17,071 bases of DNA from JBEKYH01 sp049511115 (GCA_049511115.1 JBEKYH010000046.1:1-17071), one strand, 5' to 3'. Shown: positions 6,408 through 14,635, counted from the stretch's first letter. Numbers and translations: made by a program. The notes: generated by a model from the sequence alone, not told the origin.

Positions 6408-7397
6408 ATGGAAGCACTCAACCGCCCGCCCCCACATGCGCCCGCAGCTTCGGCAGACGCAACCTCGCCAAAGACCGAGGTGCGCCTCGTTCTGGTTTCG
6501 CTTCTGGTCGGGCTGCTTCTGATGGCGATGAAATTATTCGCCTATTCCCTTACCAAATCCGCGGCCATTTTTTCCGACGCCATGGAAAACGTGGTGAACC
6601 TGCTCGCTTCAGGATTTGCCACCTACGCGGTTCTGCTGGCGCATCGTCCTGCCGACAAGGAACATCCCTACGGCCACGGCAAGATCGAATTTATGTCGGC
6701 TGGGTTTGAAGGGGGGATGATGCTCCTGGCTTCGCTCCTCATCCTGGCGAGGGCCGTTGAATCCTTGATTTATCGCCAGCCGAATCAATCAATCACTATC
6801 GGGATCATCGTGACCGCTCTCAGTGCCGTCATCTGCGCTGCCACAGGCATAGCCCTGCGTCGTCACGGAACCCAAAGTGGCTCAATGACTCTCCAGGCCG
6901 ACGGCATGCACCTGCTCAGCGATGCCCTCACCAGCTTGGGCGTTCTCGCCGCACTCGTGGCGGTTCGCTGGACCGGCAAGCAATGGCTCGATCCGCTGGG
7001 CGCGATTGGCGTCAGTTTGTATGTGTTTTTTCAGGCCTCACTTCTCCTGCGCCGCTCCGCCGCGGGCTTGATGGATGAGCAGGATGTGACGGATGCCGCA
7101 CGGCTCGAGCGCCTGCTCGACCGCCACATCGGACCCAAGGGGCAGGAACCGCAGATTTGCAGCTATCACAAGGTGCGCCACCGCCATAGCGGCCGGCACC
7201 ATTGGGTGGATTTTCATATTCAGGTACCGGCCCGCTGGGATGTCGAGCAGGGGCATCGCGTGGCCACCGCCATTGAAATGGAAATCGAGCGCGAACTGGG
7301 CCAGTGCAACGCATCCGCCCATGTCGAGCCGTGCGTAGAACCAAACTGTAGGAGTTGCCAGGTGATGGAGACCTCTTTACGGAGTGAGCAGAGATGA
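6408..7397 (+). CDS. Cation diffusion facilitator (CDF) divalent-metal efflux protein
   Basis: Inner-membrane proton/metal antiporter of 329 residues, likely exporting Zn, Fe, Mn or similar ions. About six TM helices span residues 25-215. Marks of the family are FSDAMENVVNLLASG in TM2 (D57), HPYGHGKIEF at 86-95, and HLLSD in TM5 (H168, D172), which supplies the second half of the transport site. The usual TM2 partner four residues after D57 is N61, preceded by E60. A His-rich cytoplasmic stretch (HKVRHRHSGRHHWVDFHI) sits in the C-terminal domain, and the tail has two Cys pairs' worth of residues (EPCVEPNCRSC). The frame extends upstream to a TTG at 6357, but the ATG at 6408 is the better start. 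Its stop overlaps the next start, so it is probably cotranscribed and translationally coupled with the reductase. Confidence 0.88.
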   Translation: MEALNRPPPHAPAASADATSPKTEVRLVLVSLLVGLLLMAMKLFAYSLTKSAAIFSDAMENVVNLLASGFATYAVLLAHRPADKEHPYGHGKIEFMSAGFEGGMMLLASLLILARAVESLIYRQPNQSITIGIIVTALSAVICAATGIALRRHGTQSGSMTLQADGMHLLSDALTSLGVLAALVAVRWTGKQWLDPLGAIGVSLYVFFQASLLLRRSAAGLMDEQDVTDAARLERLLDRHIGPKGQEPQICSYHKVRHRHSGRHHWVDFHIQVPARWDVEQGHRVATAIEMEIERELGQCNASAHVEPCVEPNCRSCQVMETSLRSEQR

Positions 7398-8371
7398 AAT
7401 ATCGGAAATTCGGACGAATCGGCTGGGACGTTTCGGAAATCAGCTTTGGCGCCTGGGCCGTCGGCGGCGGCTGGGGCGATGTGGATGACTCGCAGTCATT
7501 GGCGGCCATGCGCCGCGCCTTGGAGCTGGGCGTCAATTTCTTCGACACCGCCGATGTCTACGGCGACGGCCGCAGTGAACGCCTGATTCGACAATTGCGC
7601 AAAGAGACCAAAGCCAAGTTTCACGTCGCCACCAAGGCCGGCCGGCGGCTCAATCCGCATGTCGCCGAAGGATACAAAAACCTCGAAGGCTTCATCGACC
7701 GCAGCCTTGAGAACTTAGGTGTCGATGCCCTGGAACTGGTGCAGCTCCACTGCCCGCCCTGGGAGACCTATTACATGCCTGAGGTCTTCGCCAACATGGA
7801 CGCACTCGTGGAAAAAGGGAAAGTCCAGCACTACGGCGTCAGCGTGGAAAAAGTCGAGGAGGCCATGAAAGCGATTGAATACGACAACGTGAAATCCGTG
7901 CAGATCATCTTCAATATCTTCCGCCAGCGCCCCGCCGAGCTTTTCCTTTCCGAAGCCCGTCGCCGCGGCGCGGCCACAATCATCCGCGTGCCCCTGGCCA
8001 GCGGAATGCTAACCGGAAAACTCACTCGCCAATCGACTTTCTCCGCCGACGACCACCGCCAGTTCAACCGGCACGGCGAATCCTTCGACGTCGGCGAAAC
8101 CTTCAGCGGCGTGGATTACGAGACCGGCCTGGCGGCCGTTGAGCAACTGAAGAAACTCGTGCCAGCCGGCGCAACGCTCGCGCAACTGGCTCTCCGCTGG
8201 ATATTAATGTTCGACGGCGTTTCCACGGTGATTCCGGGCGCCAAATCTCCAGGCCAGGTCGAAGACAATTGCGCCGCCAGCGACCTCGCCGCGGTAAGCG
8301 CCAGTGCGATGCAAAAGGTCCGCGAGATTTACGACCGCTCGATTCGGCCGCTGGTTCACCACAGATGGTGA
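7394..8371 (+). CDS. Aldo/keto reductase
   Basis: Cytoplasmic NADPH-dependent oxidoreductase of 325 residues with the (beta/alpha)8 barrel fold. The catalytic tetrad is complete: D51 and Y56 in NFFDTADVYGDGRSE, K82 in VATKAG, and H120 in LVQLHCPP. Cofactor-binding motifs near the C-terminus include STVIPGAKSPGQVEDN. The start (MKYRKFGRIGWDVSEISFG) and the full-length C-terminus are typical of the YajO/GSP69-type subfamily. The ATG overlaps the stop of the CDF gene by four bases (ATGA), indicating translational coupling. The substrate is unknown; a link to metal or carbonyl stress is only suggested by the neighbour. Confidence 0.92.
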   Translation: MKYRKFGRIGWDVSEISFGAWAVGGGWGDVDDSQSLAAMRRALELGVNFFDTADVYGDGRSERLIRQLRKETKAKFHVATKAGRRLNPHVAEGYKNLEGFIDRSLENLGVDALELVQLHCPPWETYYMPEVFANMDALVEKGKVQHYGVSVEKVEEAMKAIEYDNVKSVQIIFNIFRQRPAELFLSEARRRGAATIIRVPLASGMLTGKLTRQSTFSADDHRQFNRHGESFDVGETFSGVDYETGLAAVEQLKKLVPAGATLAQLALRWILMFDGVSTVIPGAKSPGQVEDNCAASDLAAVSASAMQKVREIYDRSIRPLVHHRW

Positions 8372-8412
8372 CAGATGCGGCACTTCATGTTCTAATCAGA
8401 GCCTCTGACACG

Positions 8413-8419
8413 AAAGGGG
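8413..8419 (+). promoter_or_regulatory. Ribosome binding site of the small BamE-like gene
   Basis: AAAGGGG ends eight bases before the ATG at 8428. It is one of the few clear Shine-Dalgarno sequences in the window and fixes this start over the in-frame upstream codons, which lie inside the reductase gene. Confidence 0.6.
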
Positions 8420-8427
8420 ACCGGACC

Positions 8428-8694
8428 ATGAAGAAGTTCATCGTCGGCGTGATCATCGGCGCAATTCTGTGGGTTACCTGGCCGCAGTGGGGTCCGCCGT
8501 TATTCATTCCCAAGCCTCACTTCGGGCCGGAAGTGCATATCGGCGCTACCGTCGATGAAGTGGAGTCCCGCCTCGGCCCAGCCATCCGCGTCCTGCCCAA
8601 TTTCGACCGGCAACTGCGATTCTATAAGGATAAGGATGGAAAAACTGCCATCCTAATCTTCAAGGACGGCAAATTGGACGAGTTTCACTACTGA
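8428..8694 (+). CDS. Small membrane-anchored protein with BamE/SmpA-like fold
   Basis: An 88-residue protein. Residues 3-22 are a single hydrophobic anchor or uncleaved signal (KKFIVGVIIGAILWVTW) without a lipobox cysteine. The rest (about 36-88) reads VHIGATVDEVESRLGPAIRV, then RQLRFYKDKDGK and AILIFKDGKLDEF. This is the pattern of the SmpA/OmlA/BamE-like domain: I-x-x-G-x-x-x-x-E-V-x-x-x-L-G, a beta strand with W/F-Y, and a final FxDGKL strand. BamE is an outer-membrane lipoprotein of the BAM complex, but many short relatives have unknown roles, so no BAM function is claimed. It follows the reductase by 56 bases on the same strand and could be the third gene of that operon. Confidence 0.7.
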   Translation: MKKFIVGVIIGAILWVTWPQWGPPLFIPKPHFGPEVHIGATVDEVESRLGPAIRVLPNFDRQLRFYKDKDGKTAILIFKDGKLDEFHY

Positions 8695-8730
8695 CCAGAC
8701 GTAACGCTTATCGCTTGCCTTGTAGTCCTT

Positions 8731-8806
8731 CCGCCTCGCCATGTACTCAGGCACGTAGGCGGAGCTTCAGGCCGCCATCACGTCGGCGACGGGCTGAAGC
8801 CCGTCG
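8731..8806. repeat. Intergenic hairpin repeat
   Basis: The 226-base gap 8695-8920 holds no gene but has stem-loop sequences. CCGCCT at 8731-8736 pairs with AGGCGG at 8757-8762. CGACGGGCT pairs with AGCCCGTCG around a two-base loop at 8787-8806. Alternatively GCTTCAG at 8764-8770 pairs with CTGAAGC at 8794-8800. The 13-mer ccatgtactcagg at 8739-8751 recurs inverted at 996-1008 in the moaA-cysS repeat. No T-tract follows, so this resembles a dispersed REP-like element more than a terminator. Confidence 0.6.
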
Positions 8807-8920
8807 TACTGCTATCTCGGCGCATGAATATAGACGCCGCGGAATAGAACGCCTATTTTCCTTGTTCGTTCAGATTCAAAGCTTGCACCGTGTTGAAGGT
8901 AATTGTTTCGGGTCATCCTG

Positions 8921-11122
8921 ATGAAGATAGATTTCAGCCCAACGCTGCGCCAGGTCTTCCTCCTGACCCTGGCTGGATTGCTGGCGCTGCTCGGCCTGCT
9001 CTTTTTCATTCTCCTCGATCAAACCGAGAAGACCATTCTCACCAGTTCCGATCGCCTCCTTCAGGAGGTCGGCCTGCGGCTGGAAAACCAGGTTGTCCTG
9101 TTCCGCGATCAGGCAACGGAAGTCGCCGGCGATGTGGAGCGTGACTTGCAGCATCAACTGGCCGACGTGCACGATCGCCAATCCGTCGAGCGCGCCCTCT
9201 ACGCCGAATTGCTCAATCACCCCGATGTCTCCGAAGTGACCTTCACGCACGGCGATGCCATCGGCGAAGACGACTTCCAGCTTGTGCTCGCCCCGGCTGA
9301 CCGCTGGCAGGTCTCCGCCTATCGCGGCGGCGACGGCGCCGATGCCGCCTGGATCATGCTCCGCGTCGTGACGGAGACCGACCCGGTGAAGATGAACTTC
9401 ACCGCCAACATCGTGGACACGCGCCAGTCCGCCGGGCTGAATGCCCCATCGGCGCCCGCGGGAGTCGCACCCGACCCGACCATCCACCCCACGTTTGCTA
9501 CCGTCACCCTGCGCATCAATCGTCACGCGCTGGTCTGGAGCGACCTGCATTTTTCCGAGATTTCCACCGACGATCCCGCCGGCCAGCGGCGCGTGGAAGT
9601 CACCGTGCAAAAAGCCGTCTTCAACGGCCAGGAATTCCTCGGTGTTGTGCGCGTGGGCCTGCTCCAGAAGCATCTCGAGGAAATCGTCGCCCGCAGCAAC
9701 CAGGGTCCTGATCCGACCGGCAAAATTGTCCCGCACACCTGCTTTCTTTGCGACGCCCAGGGCCGCCTGGTGACTCCCGTCGCAGCGGGCGATCATCTGG
9801 CCGCCAGCGGCGACGACCTGCGTGTCGCATCCGCGTCGATGCCGCCACAAATCGCCCAGGCGCTCCTTTCGCCGAAGTTAAGCTCGATGCTCAATTGGCC
9901 GCAAGACTGGGACCCGCCGCCAGACCCCGCCTCCGATCGCGTGAATGCCGGCGGTATGACTTATCTCGTGCGCTTTCTGCCAATCGCGGGCACTCAACAG
10001 TGGGTGTTGGGCGTTGTCGGCGCGCAAAACGATTTTCTCGGCGGCTTGATCGCGGCCAGAACGCAGCTTCTCAAAGCGGCCCTGGTCGTCATGGCGATTA
10101 TCCTAGTCGGCGGCGCTTTGACGCTCCGCGCCGTGCAGCGCGGCCTCAAACGCGTCGTCTACGCCACCACGAAAATGCGCGAGTTCGATTTTACGGCCGC
10201 CCCCGCGATCGCGCCGTTCCGCGATATCCGCAGCGTCATGGAGAGCCTTGAACAGGCGAAAACCGCCATGCGGGCCATGGGAAAATACGTCCCCATCGAT
10301 CTCGTGCGCGATCTCTACGAAATGAACCACGAGCCGATGCTGGGCGGCGAAATCCGCGATCTGTCCATCATGTTTACAGATATCGAGGGATTCACCACCA
10401 TCTCCGAGAACCTCTCCGCCGATCACCTCGCCGCGGCGCTGGGCTTTTATCTGAATGTCGTGACCGGCGTGATTCACGACCACGCGGGGACGATCGACAA
10501 ATTCATCGGCGACAGCGTGATGACTCTCTGGAACGCTCCGCGCCCCTGCGCCGATCATCCCATCAAGGCCTGCGCCGCCGCCCTCGCCTGCCGCGACGCA
10601 ATATCGCAACTCTTCAGCTCGCAGCTCTGGTCCGGCCTCCCGCCGTGGACCACGCGCTTCGGTCTGCATCATGATCGCGTGATGGTCGGCCACTTCGGCT
10701 CGCCCGATCGGCTCAACTACACCGCCCTCGGCGACGGGGTTAATCTCGCCTCCCGCCTGGAAGGGCTGAATAAACAGTACGGAACCACTATCATCGTCAG
10801 CGAATCGATGTTCCAGGAGGCCGGCCGCTCCTTCAGCTTCCGCCTCCTGGATCGGGTCGCGGTTAAAGGAAAGAAGCAGGGGGTCCAGGTCTACGAATTG
10901 CTCGGCCCAATCGCTTCCGATGCCTCACGTCCCGCGCCTGTCGTCGCCTACGAATCCGCCCTGCGCCTTTATTGGAGTCGCGATTTCACCGCCGCTCTGA
11001 GGCTACTGGAAAACCAGCCCGATGATCCTCCCAGCGCTATTGTCGCCGAGCGCTGCCGTGAACTGCTCCGCGATCCACCGGCTACGGATTGGGACGGCGT
11101 TTACATTTCAATGATCAAATAG
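8921..11122 (+). CDS. Membrane-bound class III adenylate cyclase with extracytoplasmic sensor
   Basis: Receptor-type cyclase of 733 residues that probably makes cAMP from ATP. The ATG at 8921 (MKIDFSPTLRQVFLL) is preferred to the TTG at 8903. TM1 is at about 10-32, followed by an extracytoplasmic region of some 350 residues (Cache-like by position and length), TM2 at about 383-405, a linker, and the cyclase domain from about 470. The metal-binding aspartates are D487 in MFTDIEGFT and D531 in FIGDSVM. The base-recognition pair is K527 in DKFIGD and T601 in YTALGD. Transition-state residues are N608 and R612 in VNLASR. The K/T pair is that of class IIIb (often bicarbonate-responsive) adenylate cyclases. 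A short C-terminal tail after the domain (about 670-733) resembles one TPR-type helix pair. It converges on the kinase gene with 37 bases between. Confidence 0.9.
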   Translation: MKIDFSPTLRQVFLLTLAGLLALLGLLFFILLDQTEKTILTSSDRLLQEVGLRLENQVVLFRDQATEVAGDVERDLQHQLADVHDRQSVERALYAELLNHPDVSEVTFTHGDAIGEDDFQLVLAPADRWQVSAYRGGDGADAAWIMLRVVTETDPVKMNFTANIVDTRQSAGLNAPSAPAGVAPDPTIHPTFATVTLRINRHALVWSDLHFSEISTDDPAGQRRVEVTVQKAVFNGQEFLGVVRVGLLQKHLEEIVARSNQGPDPTGKIVPHTCFLCDAQGRLVTPVAAGDHLAASGDDLRVASASMPPQIAQALLSPKLSSMLNWPQDWDPPPDPASDRVNAGGMTYLVRFLPIAGTQQWVLGVVGAQNDFLGGLIAARTQLLKAALVVMAIILVGGALTLRAVQRGLKRVVYATTKMREFDFTAAPAIAPFRDIRSVMESLEQAKTAMRAMGKYVPIDLVRDLYEMNHEPMLGGEIRDLSIMFTDIEGFTTISENLSADHLAAALGFYLNVVTGVIHDHAGTIDKFIGDSVMTLWNAPRPCADHPIKACAAALACRDAISQLFSSQLWSGLPPWTTRFGLHHDRVMVGHFGSPDRLNYTALGDGVNLASRLEGLNKQYGTTIIVSESMFQEAGRSFSFRLLDRVAVKGKKQGVQVYELLGPIASDASRPAPVVAYESALRLYWSRDFTAALRLLENQPDDPPSAIVAERCRELLRDPPATDWDGVYISMIK

Positions 11123-11159
11123 ATTTGCAACAAGCACTATTTGGCCGATCGCGTCCGCG

Positions 11160-12971
11160 CTACGCCGCCGCCGCCAGGAGGAAATAAAACGTGCATCCCC
11201 CTTCGGCGCCCACCTGGAAACCCACCTGCCCGCCGTGGGCTTCGACAATTTCCTTCACGATCGACAATCCCAAACCCGCCCCCGTCGGTCCCGAGGGTGA
11301 CGGCACGCGGAAAAACTTCTCAAAGATTCGCGACTGAAATGGCTCGGGTATTCCCGGTCCCGAATCCGTGACACTGAACCGCACCATCGTACCGTCGGCA
11401 GTCGCCGCGACTTTTACTTCTCCGCCGCCGGGCGTGTACTTCAGCGCGTTCGATAAGAGATTGGTCAAAGCCGATCCGATGGCGACGGCATCCGCCGACA
11501 CGTCCGGCGTTCCCTCCGCGGTCGCCGTTTCCAGCCGCAACCCGCGCTCGGCAAACGCCGGCCGCAATGGATCGACGGCGTACGAAACAATATCCCGCGG
11601 CGATAGACGCCGGAATTGAAATGGCGCCCGCCCCGCTTCAATGCGGCTCATCTGCAGGAGGTTCTCGATAATCCGATGCAGCCGATCCGCATCCTGCCGC
11701 GCGGCTGCGACGAGCTGCTGATGCTTTCCCGACAATATCCCCAGCTTTTCATTCCCCATCAGGCTGAGCGACAATCGCACGCTGGTCAGCGGCGTGCGCA
11801 ATTCGTGGGAAACCGTCGAGATCAGCCCGCTCTTGGCTTCATCCGCGCGGCGCAATGGCGTTACATCCACGAGAATCACGGCCACGCCCGTGGTGTCGCC
11901 GTTCTCCTTCAGCATCGGCACCGCGTGGGGCAGCAGGAATCGCTCCTCGCCCGCCTCAAACATCTGAATCGCCGCGCCGTAACCCTGCGGCTCGATCGGG
12001 TGCCGGTCCCTCAAGACCGATTCATAAAGCGGTGTGAGCCACTTCAATCTCAATTCCGTCACGCTTAATCCCGGATCAATTCCAAAATGCGCTCGCGCCG
12101 TTCGATTGGAAATCTCCACACGCTCATCCGGCCCGATGACGAACACCGCGTCCGGCAGGCTGTCAATCGCCAATTGCGTCGTCTGCTGCGTTCGCGCCAG
12201 CCGGTCGTGATCGAGCCGGCGAAATTCGCGCAGCCGCTGGGCCATTAAGGTGAATGCCTCCCCAAGCTGGCCGATTTCGTCGTGCGATTTGACGGTCAAG
12301 TTCAGGTCGAGGTCGCCGCGCTGAATTTGCTGAGCGGAATCCGTCAGCGCCTTGAGCGGCTTCAGAATGGCCGCGCCCTCGGCCGAAACGACCACAAACG
12401 CCAGCGCCGTCCCCGCCAGCACCAGGCCGAGCAGGGTATTGCGCACTTCAATCAGCGTATGCTTGGCCTGCCCGTCGGCGGAGGCCATGTTGGACATGTT
12501 CATATCCGCGATCTGCTGGGCAGTCTGTTTGATCGCCTGATACTGTGGCAGCAAATCCTGGCGATAGAGCGCTGGCCGATCCGCGGCGGCGGCGGCATTG
12601 AAGCGATGGGAACTGACCTGGTACTGGGCCCACAACCAGGTGAGGTGTGCGGTGCGCTCTCCCTCGCCAGGAAGCGTGACATTGTTCTGCTGGCGGTGCA
12701 GGTTGAGGGAGAACTTGGTCTCCTGTTCCTGCGGATTGATCTGGAGCGCCTGCTGCTCCTGCCAGATCAGTTGCTGGGCGCGATTGTTCAGCTCATCGAT
12801 GGATTCCTGCATCGCCTGGCAGAAGACCGCGCTGTCATAATTCTCGCGGAAAACGCGCTCCAGGATATGCGTGTAGTGGGTGAGCACCACGATGGTCAGC
12901 ACGCTGACGCCCACCAACACCGCCAGCAGCCCGGTAAATCCCAGCCAGATTTTTTGCCTGAGACTTCGCAT
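11160..12971 (-). CDS. Sensor histidine kinase, KinB-like architecture
   Basis: Inner-membrane kinase of 603 residues partnering the upstream regulator. TM1 is at about 9-30; a mostly helical, Gln-rich periplasmic region at about 31-175 suggests a four-helix-bundle sensor; TM2 is at about 178-200. Then come HAMP (ILKPLKALTDSAQQIQRGDLDLNL), PAS (AIDSLPDAVFVIGPDERV), HisKA with phosphoacceptor H389 in STVSHELRTPLTS, and HATPase with N508 in LLSNALKYTP, DSGPGIP, IFEKFF and GAGLGLSIV. Size and domain order match KinB of the AlgB/KinB system. The ATG at 12971 (MRSLRQKIWLGF) puts TM1 at the N-terminus, but an in-frame ATG at 13076 would overlap the regulator gene by 17 bases. With the chosen start the gap is 88 bases. 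It is probably in one operon with the regulator. Confidence 0.93.
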   Translation of the reverse strand: MRSLRQKIWLGFTGLLAVLVGVSVLTIVVLTHYTHILERVFRENYDSAVFCQAMQESIDELNNRAQQLIWQEQQALQINPQEQETKFSLNLHRQQNNVTLPGEGERTAHLTWLWAQYQVSSHRFNAAAAADRPALYRQDLLPQYQAIKQTAQQIADMNMSNMASADGQAKHTLIEVRNTLLGLVLAGTALAFVVVSAEGAAILKPLKALTDSAQQIQRGDLDLNLTVKSHDEIGQLGEAFTLMAQRLREFRRLDHDRLARTQQTTQLAIDSLPDAVFVIGPDERVEISNRTARAHFGIDPGLSVTELRLKWLTPLYESVLRDRHPIEPQGYGAAIQMFEAGEERFLLPHAVPMLKENGDTTGVAVILVDVTPLRRADEAKSGLISTVSHELRTPLTSVRLSLSLMGNEKLGILSGKHQQLVAAARQDADRLHRIIENLLQMSRIEAGRAPFQFRRLSPRDIVSYAVDPLRPAFAERGLRLETATAEGTPDVSADAVAIGSALTNLLSNALKYTPGGGEVKVAATADGTMVRFSVTDSGPGIPEPFQSRIFEKFFRVPSPSGPTGAGLGLSIVKEIVEAHGGQVGFQVGAEGGCTFYFLLAAAA

Positions 12972-13059
12972 CACAGGAACTGCAAACCCCGCCGTCTTAT
13001 CTCTCAGTCCTCGGCTCGACAAGCTCGCCGCAGGCAGTCCTTTGGCCCTCAGTCCTGCT

Positions 13060-14445
13060 TCAAGCCGTTGCCGCATCCACGGCGGCCCCGTACCGCTTCA
13101 TGCGTCGGCACAGCGTACCTGAATCTATCCCCAGGATCGACGCCGCCCTCCGCAGCGACCGCGAATTGGCCACCACCCGCAGGATATGCAGTTCCTCCAC
13201 CATCGACAGCGGCACCATGTCGCCGATGGTCACGTGCAACGGCGAATTCAGCAGATTCGGCGGCAAATGCTCGATGCCGATCAGATCGCCCGTGCAAAGC
13301 AGCACGGCCCGTTCGACGACGTTTCTCAATTCGCGCGTGTTTCCCGGCCAACTGTGGCGGCTCATGGCATACAGCGCGTCAGGCGTAAATCCCCCGACGC
13401 GCCGATGATTCCGCCGTGCGAAAAAGGCCAGGAATCGTTCCGCAAGCAGCGGAATATCCGCCTGCCGGCTGCGCAGCGGCGGAATGTCAATCTGCACGAC
13501 CTTCAGCGCCAGCAACAAATCGGCCCGAAACGCGCCGCGCGCCACCGCCTCGTCGAGATCAATGCTGGTAGTGGCGATCACGCGTACGTTCGCCCGGCGG
13601 TTCCGCGAATCGTCGGTGCGCTCGTACTCCTTGTCTTTGATGAGCCGGCATAACTGGGGCTGCAGGCGCATCGGCAATTCGCCGACTTCGTCAAGCAGCA
13701 GCGTGCCCCCGTCGCAAAACGCCACCTTGCCCGGCGGCGTTGATTCTGTTCCTTCGCGCATCGATGACGCGGCAACTGCTGAACCGAACAGTTCCACTTC
13801 CAATGCCTGCTCATCCCCCGCCCGGCACGAGACAATTCCCACCGGCGCCGCCGCGCGGTCGCTCCAGACATGGATCGCCTGCGCCAATTCGAGTTTTCCC
13901 GTCCCCACTTCGCCATGGACGACCAGATTGGCCTGACTTTGCGCCACGCGCCTTGCCAATTCCAAAATGCCGGTCATCACCGGCTCATTGGTCGGGAAAT
14001 CCGCTTCCGGATCGCTTTCCCCCAGGGCGGCCTGCAATGCCTGAATCTTGCGCTCCAGATTCCGGCGCTCAGCGACGCGCCGGACGACGAGTTGCACCTG
14101 ATCCGCGTCAAATGGCTTGGGCAGGTAATCGCTGGCCCCGCGTTTCATCGCCTCGACGGCGCTGTCAACGGAAGCGAACGCTGTAATAACGATCACGCGT
14201 GTCCAGGGATTTTCAGCGACGATCCGGGGTATGTAATCCAGCCCGTTGTCCACGCCGAGGCGCAAGTCGAGCAGAACCAGGTCAAAAACCCGCTGCTCAA
14301 TCTCCGCCAGTGCGTCTTGAATATTGCCGTGCGCGACAACGGCATGGCCCTCTGTCTCGAGACAGATGCTGAGTGTGGTCCGGATGTTTGCTTCATCATC
14401 GACGACCAGCACTCGCAGCGGCGTCGTGTCACCTGCCTCGAGCAT
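13060..14445 (-). CDS. NtrC/AlgB-family response regulator lacking GAFTGA
   Basis: DNA-binding response regulator of 461 residues. The receiver domain (10-120) has D16/D17, phosphoacceptor D60 in LLDLRLG, T88 and K110. The AAA+ domain (about 150-390) has Walker A GEVGTGK at 178-184, Walker B LLLDEVGELP with D252/E253, FRADLLLAL, PPLRSR and the sensor II motif WPGNTRELRNVVERA. A Fis-type HTH is at the C-terminus (SLRRAASILGIDSGTLCRRMKRYG). DNGLD, KDKEYER and HVWSDRA recall AlgB. The loop that should read GAFTGA is AASSMREG (225-232), so sigma54 contact is doubtful; it may act on sigma70 promoters as GAFTGA-less relatives (R. capsulatus NtrC, TyrR) do. First gene of the pair with the kinase. 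Confidence 0.93.
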   Translation of the reverse strand: MLEAGDTTPLRVLVVDDEANIRTTLSICLETEGHAVVAHGNIQDALAEIEQRVFDLVLLDLRLGVDNGLDYIPRIVAENPWTRVIVITAFASVDSAVEAMKRGASDYLPKPFDADQVQLVVRRVAERRNLERKIQALQAALGESDPEADFPTNEPVMTGILELARRVAQSQANLVVHGEVGTGKLELAQAIHVWSDRAAAPVGIVSCRAGDEQALEVELFGSAVAASSMREGTESTPPGKVAFCDGGTLLLDEVGELPMRLQPQLCRLIKDKEYERTDDSRNRRANVRVIATTSIDLDEAVARGAFRADLLLALKVVQIDIPPLRSRQADIPLLAERFLAFFARRNHRRVGGFTPDALYAMSRHSWPGNTRELRNVVERAVLLCTGDLIGIEHLPPNLLNSPLHVTIGDMVPLSMVEELHILRVVANSRSLRRAASILGIDSGTLCRRMKRYGAAVDAATA

Positions 14446-14452
14446 AGCCCTT

Positions 14453-14458
14453 GTTTTA
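14453..14458 (-). promoter_or_regulatory. Candidate -10 (TAAAAC) of the regulator-kinase operon
   Basis: On the minus strand TAAAAC ends seven bases before the ATG at 14445, so transcription would begin at or next to the start codon. The intervening AAGGG could instead be a Shine-Dalgarno, but its spacing to the ATG (two bases) is too short for normal use. Confidence 0.3.
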
Positions 14459-14635
14459 CCGCATTTCGCGTGCCAAGACAGCTTTCGGGGGCGGCCCTGA
14501 TTCCCGAAGCCTTACGCGCGATCGACCCCACGGACTCCTTCGCGCCACTGCGCAGCAAATAGGCATTCATCTCGAAAACCTTGCAAAGCGCGACTCATTT
14601 GTAGCGGCCCAACCGAGATCAATTTCGCTATCTCA

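Noticed and set aside
8787..8806. Rho-independent terminator after the small BamE-like gene
   Set aside because: The stem is strong but no T-tract follows, and it lies almost 100 bases past the stop within a repeat-like context.
10103..10693. Minus-strand ORF of 196 codons inside the cyclase gene
   Set aside because: It covers the catalytic cyclase domain in antisense and is a codon-bias shadow.
12972..13076. Upstream ATG at 13076 for the histidine kinase
   Set aside because: It would add 35 residues without family similarity before TM1 and overlap the regulator gene; it remains possible because of the overlap-type coupling, but is less likely.
12282..13388. Plus-strand ORF of 368 codons opposite the kinase and regulator
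   Set aside because: The opposite strand carries HAMP, PAS and HTH motifs in full; this frame's product is Arg/His/Gln-rich without any family signature.
13870..14562. Plus-strand ORF of 230 codons overlapping the regulator and its upstream region
   Set aside because: Most of it is antisense to the conserved receiver domain, and it has no ribosome binding site or recognisable domain.
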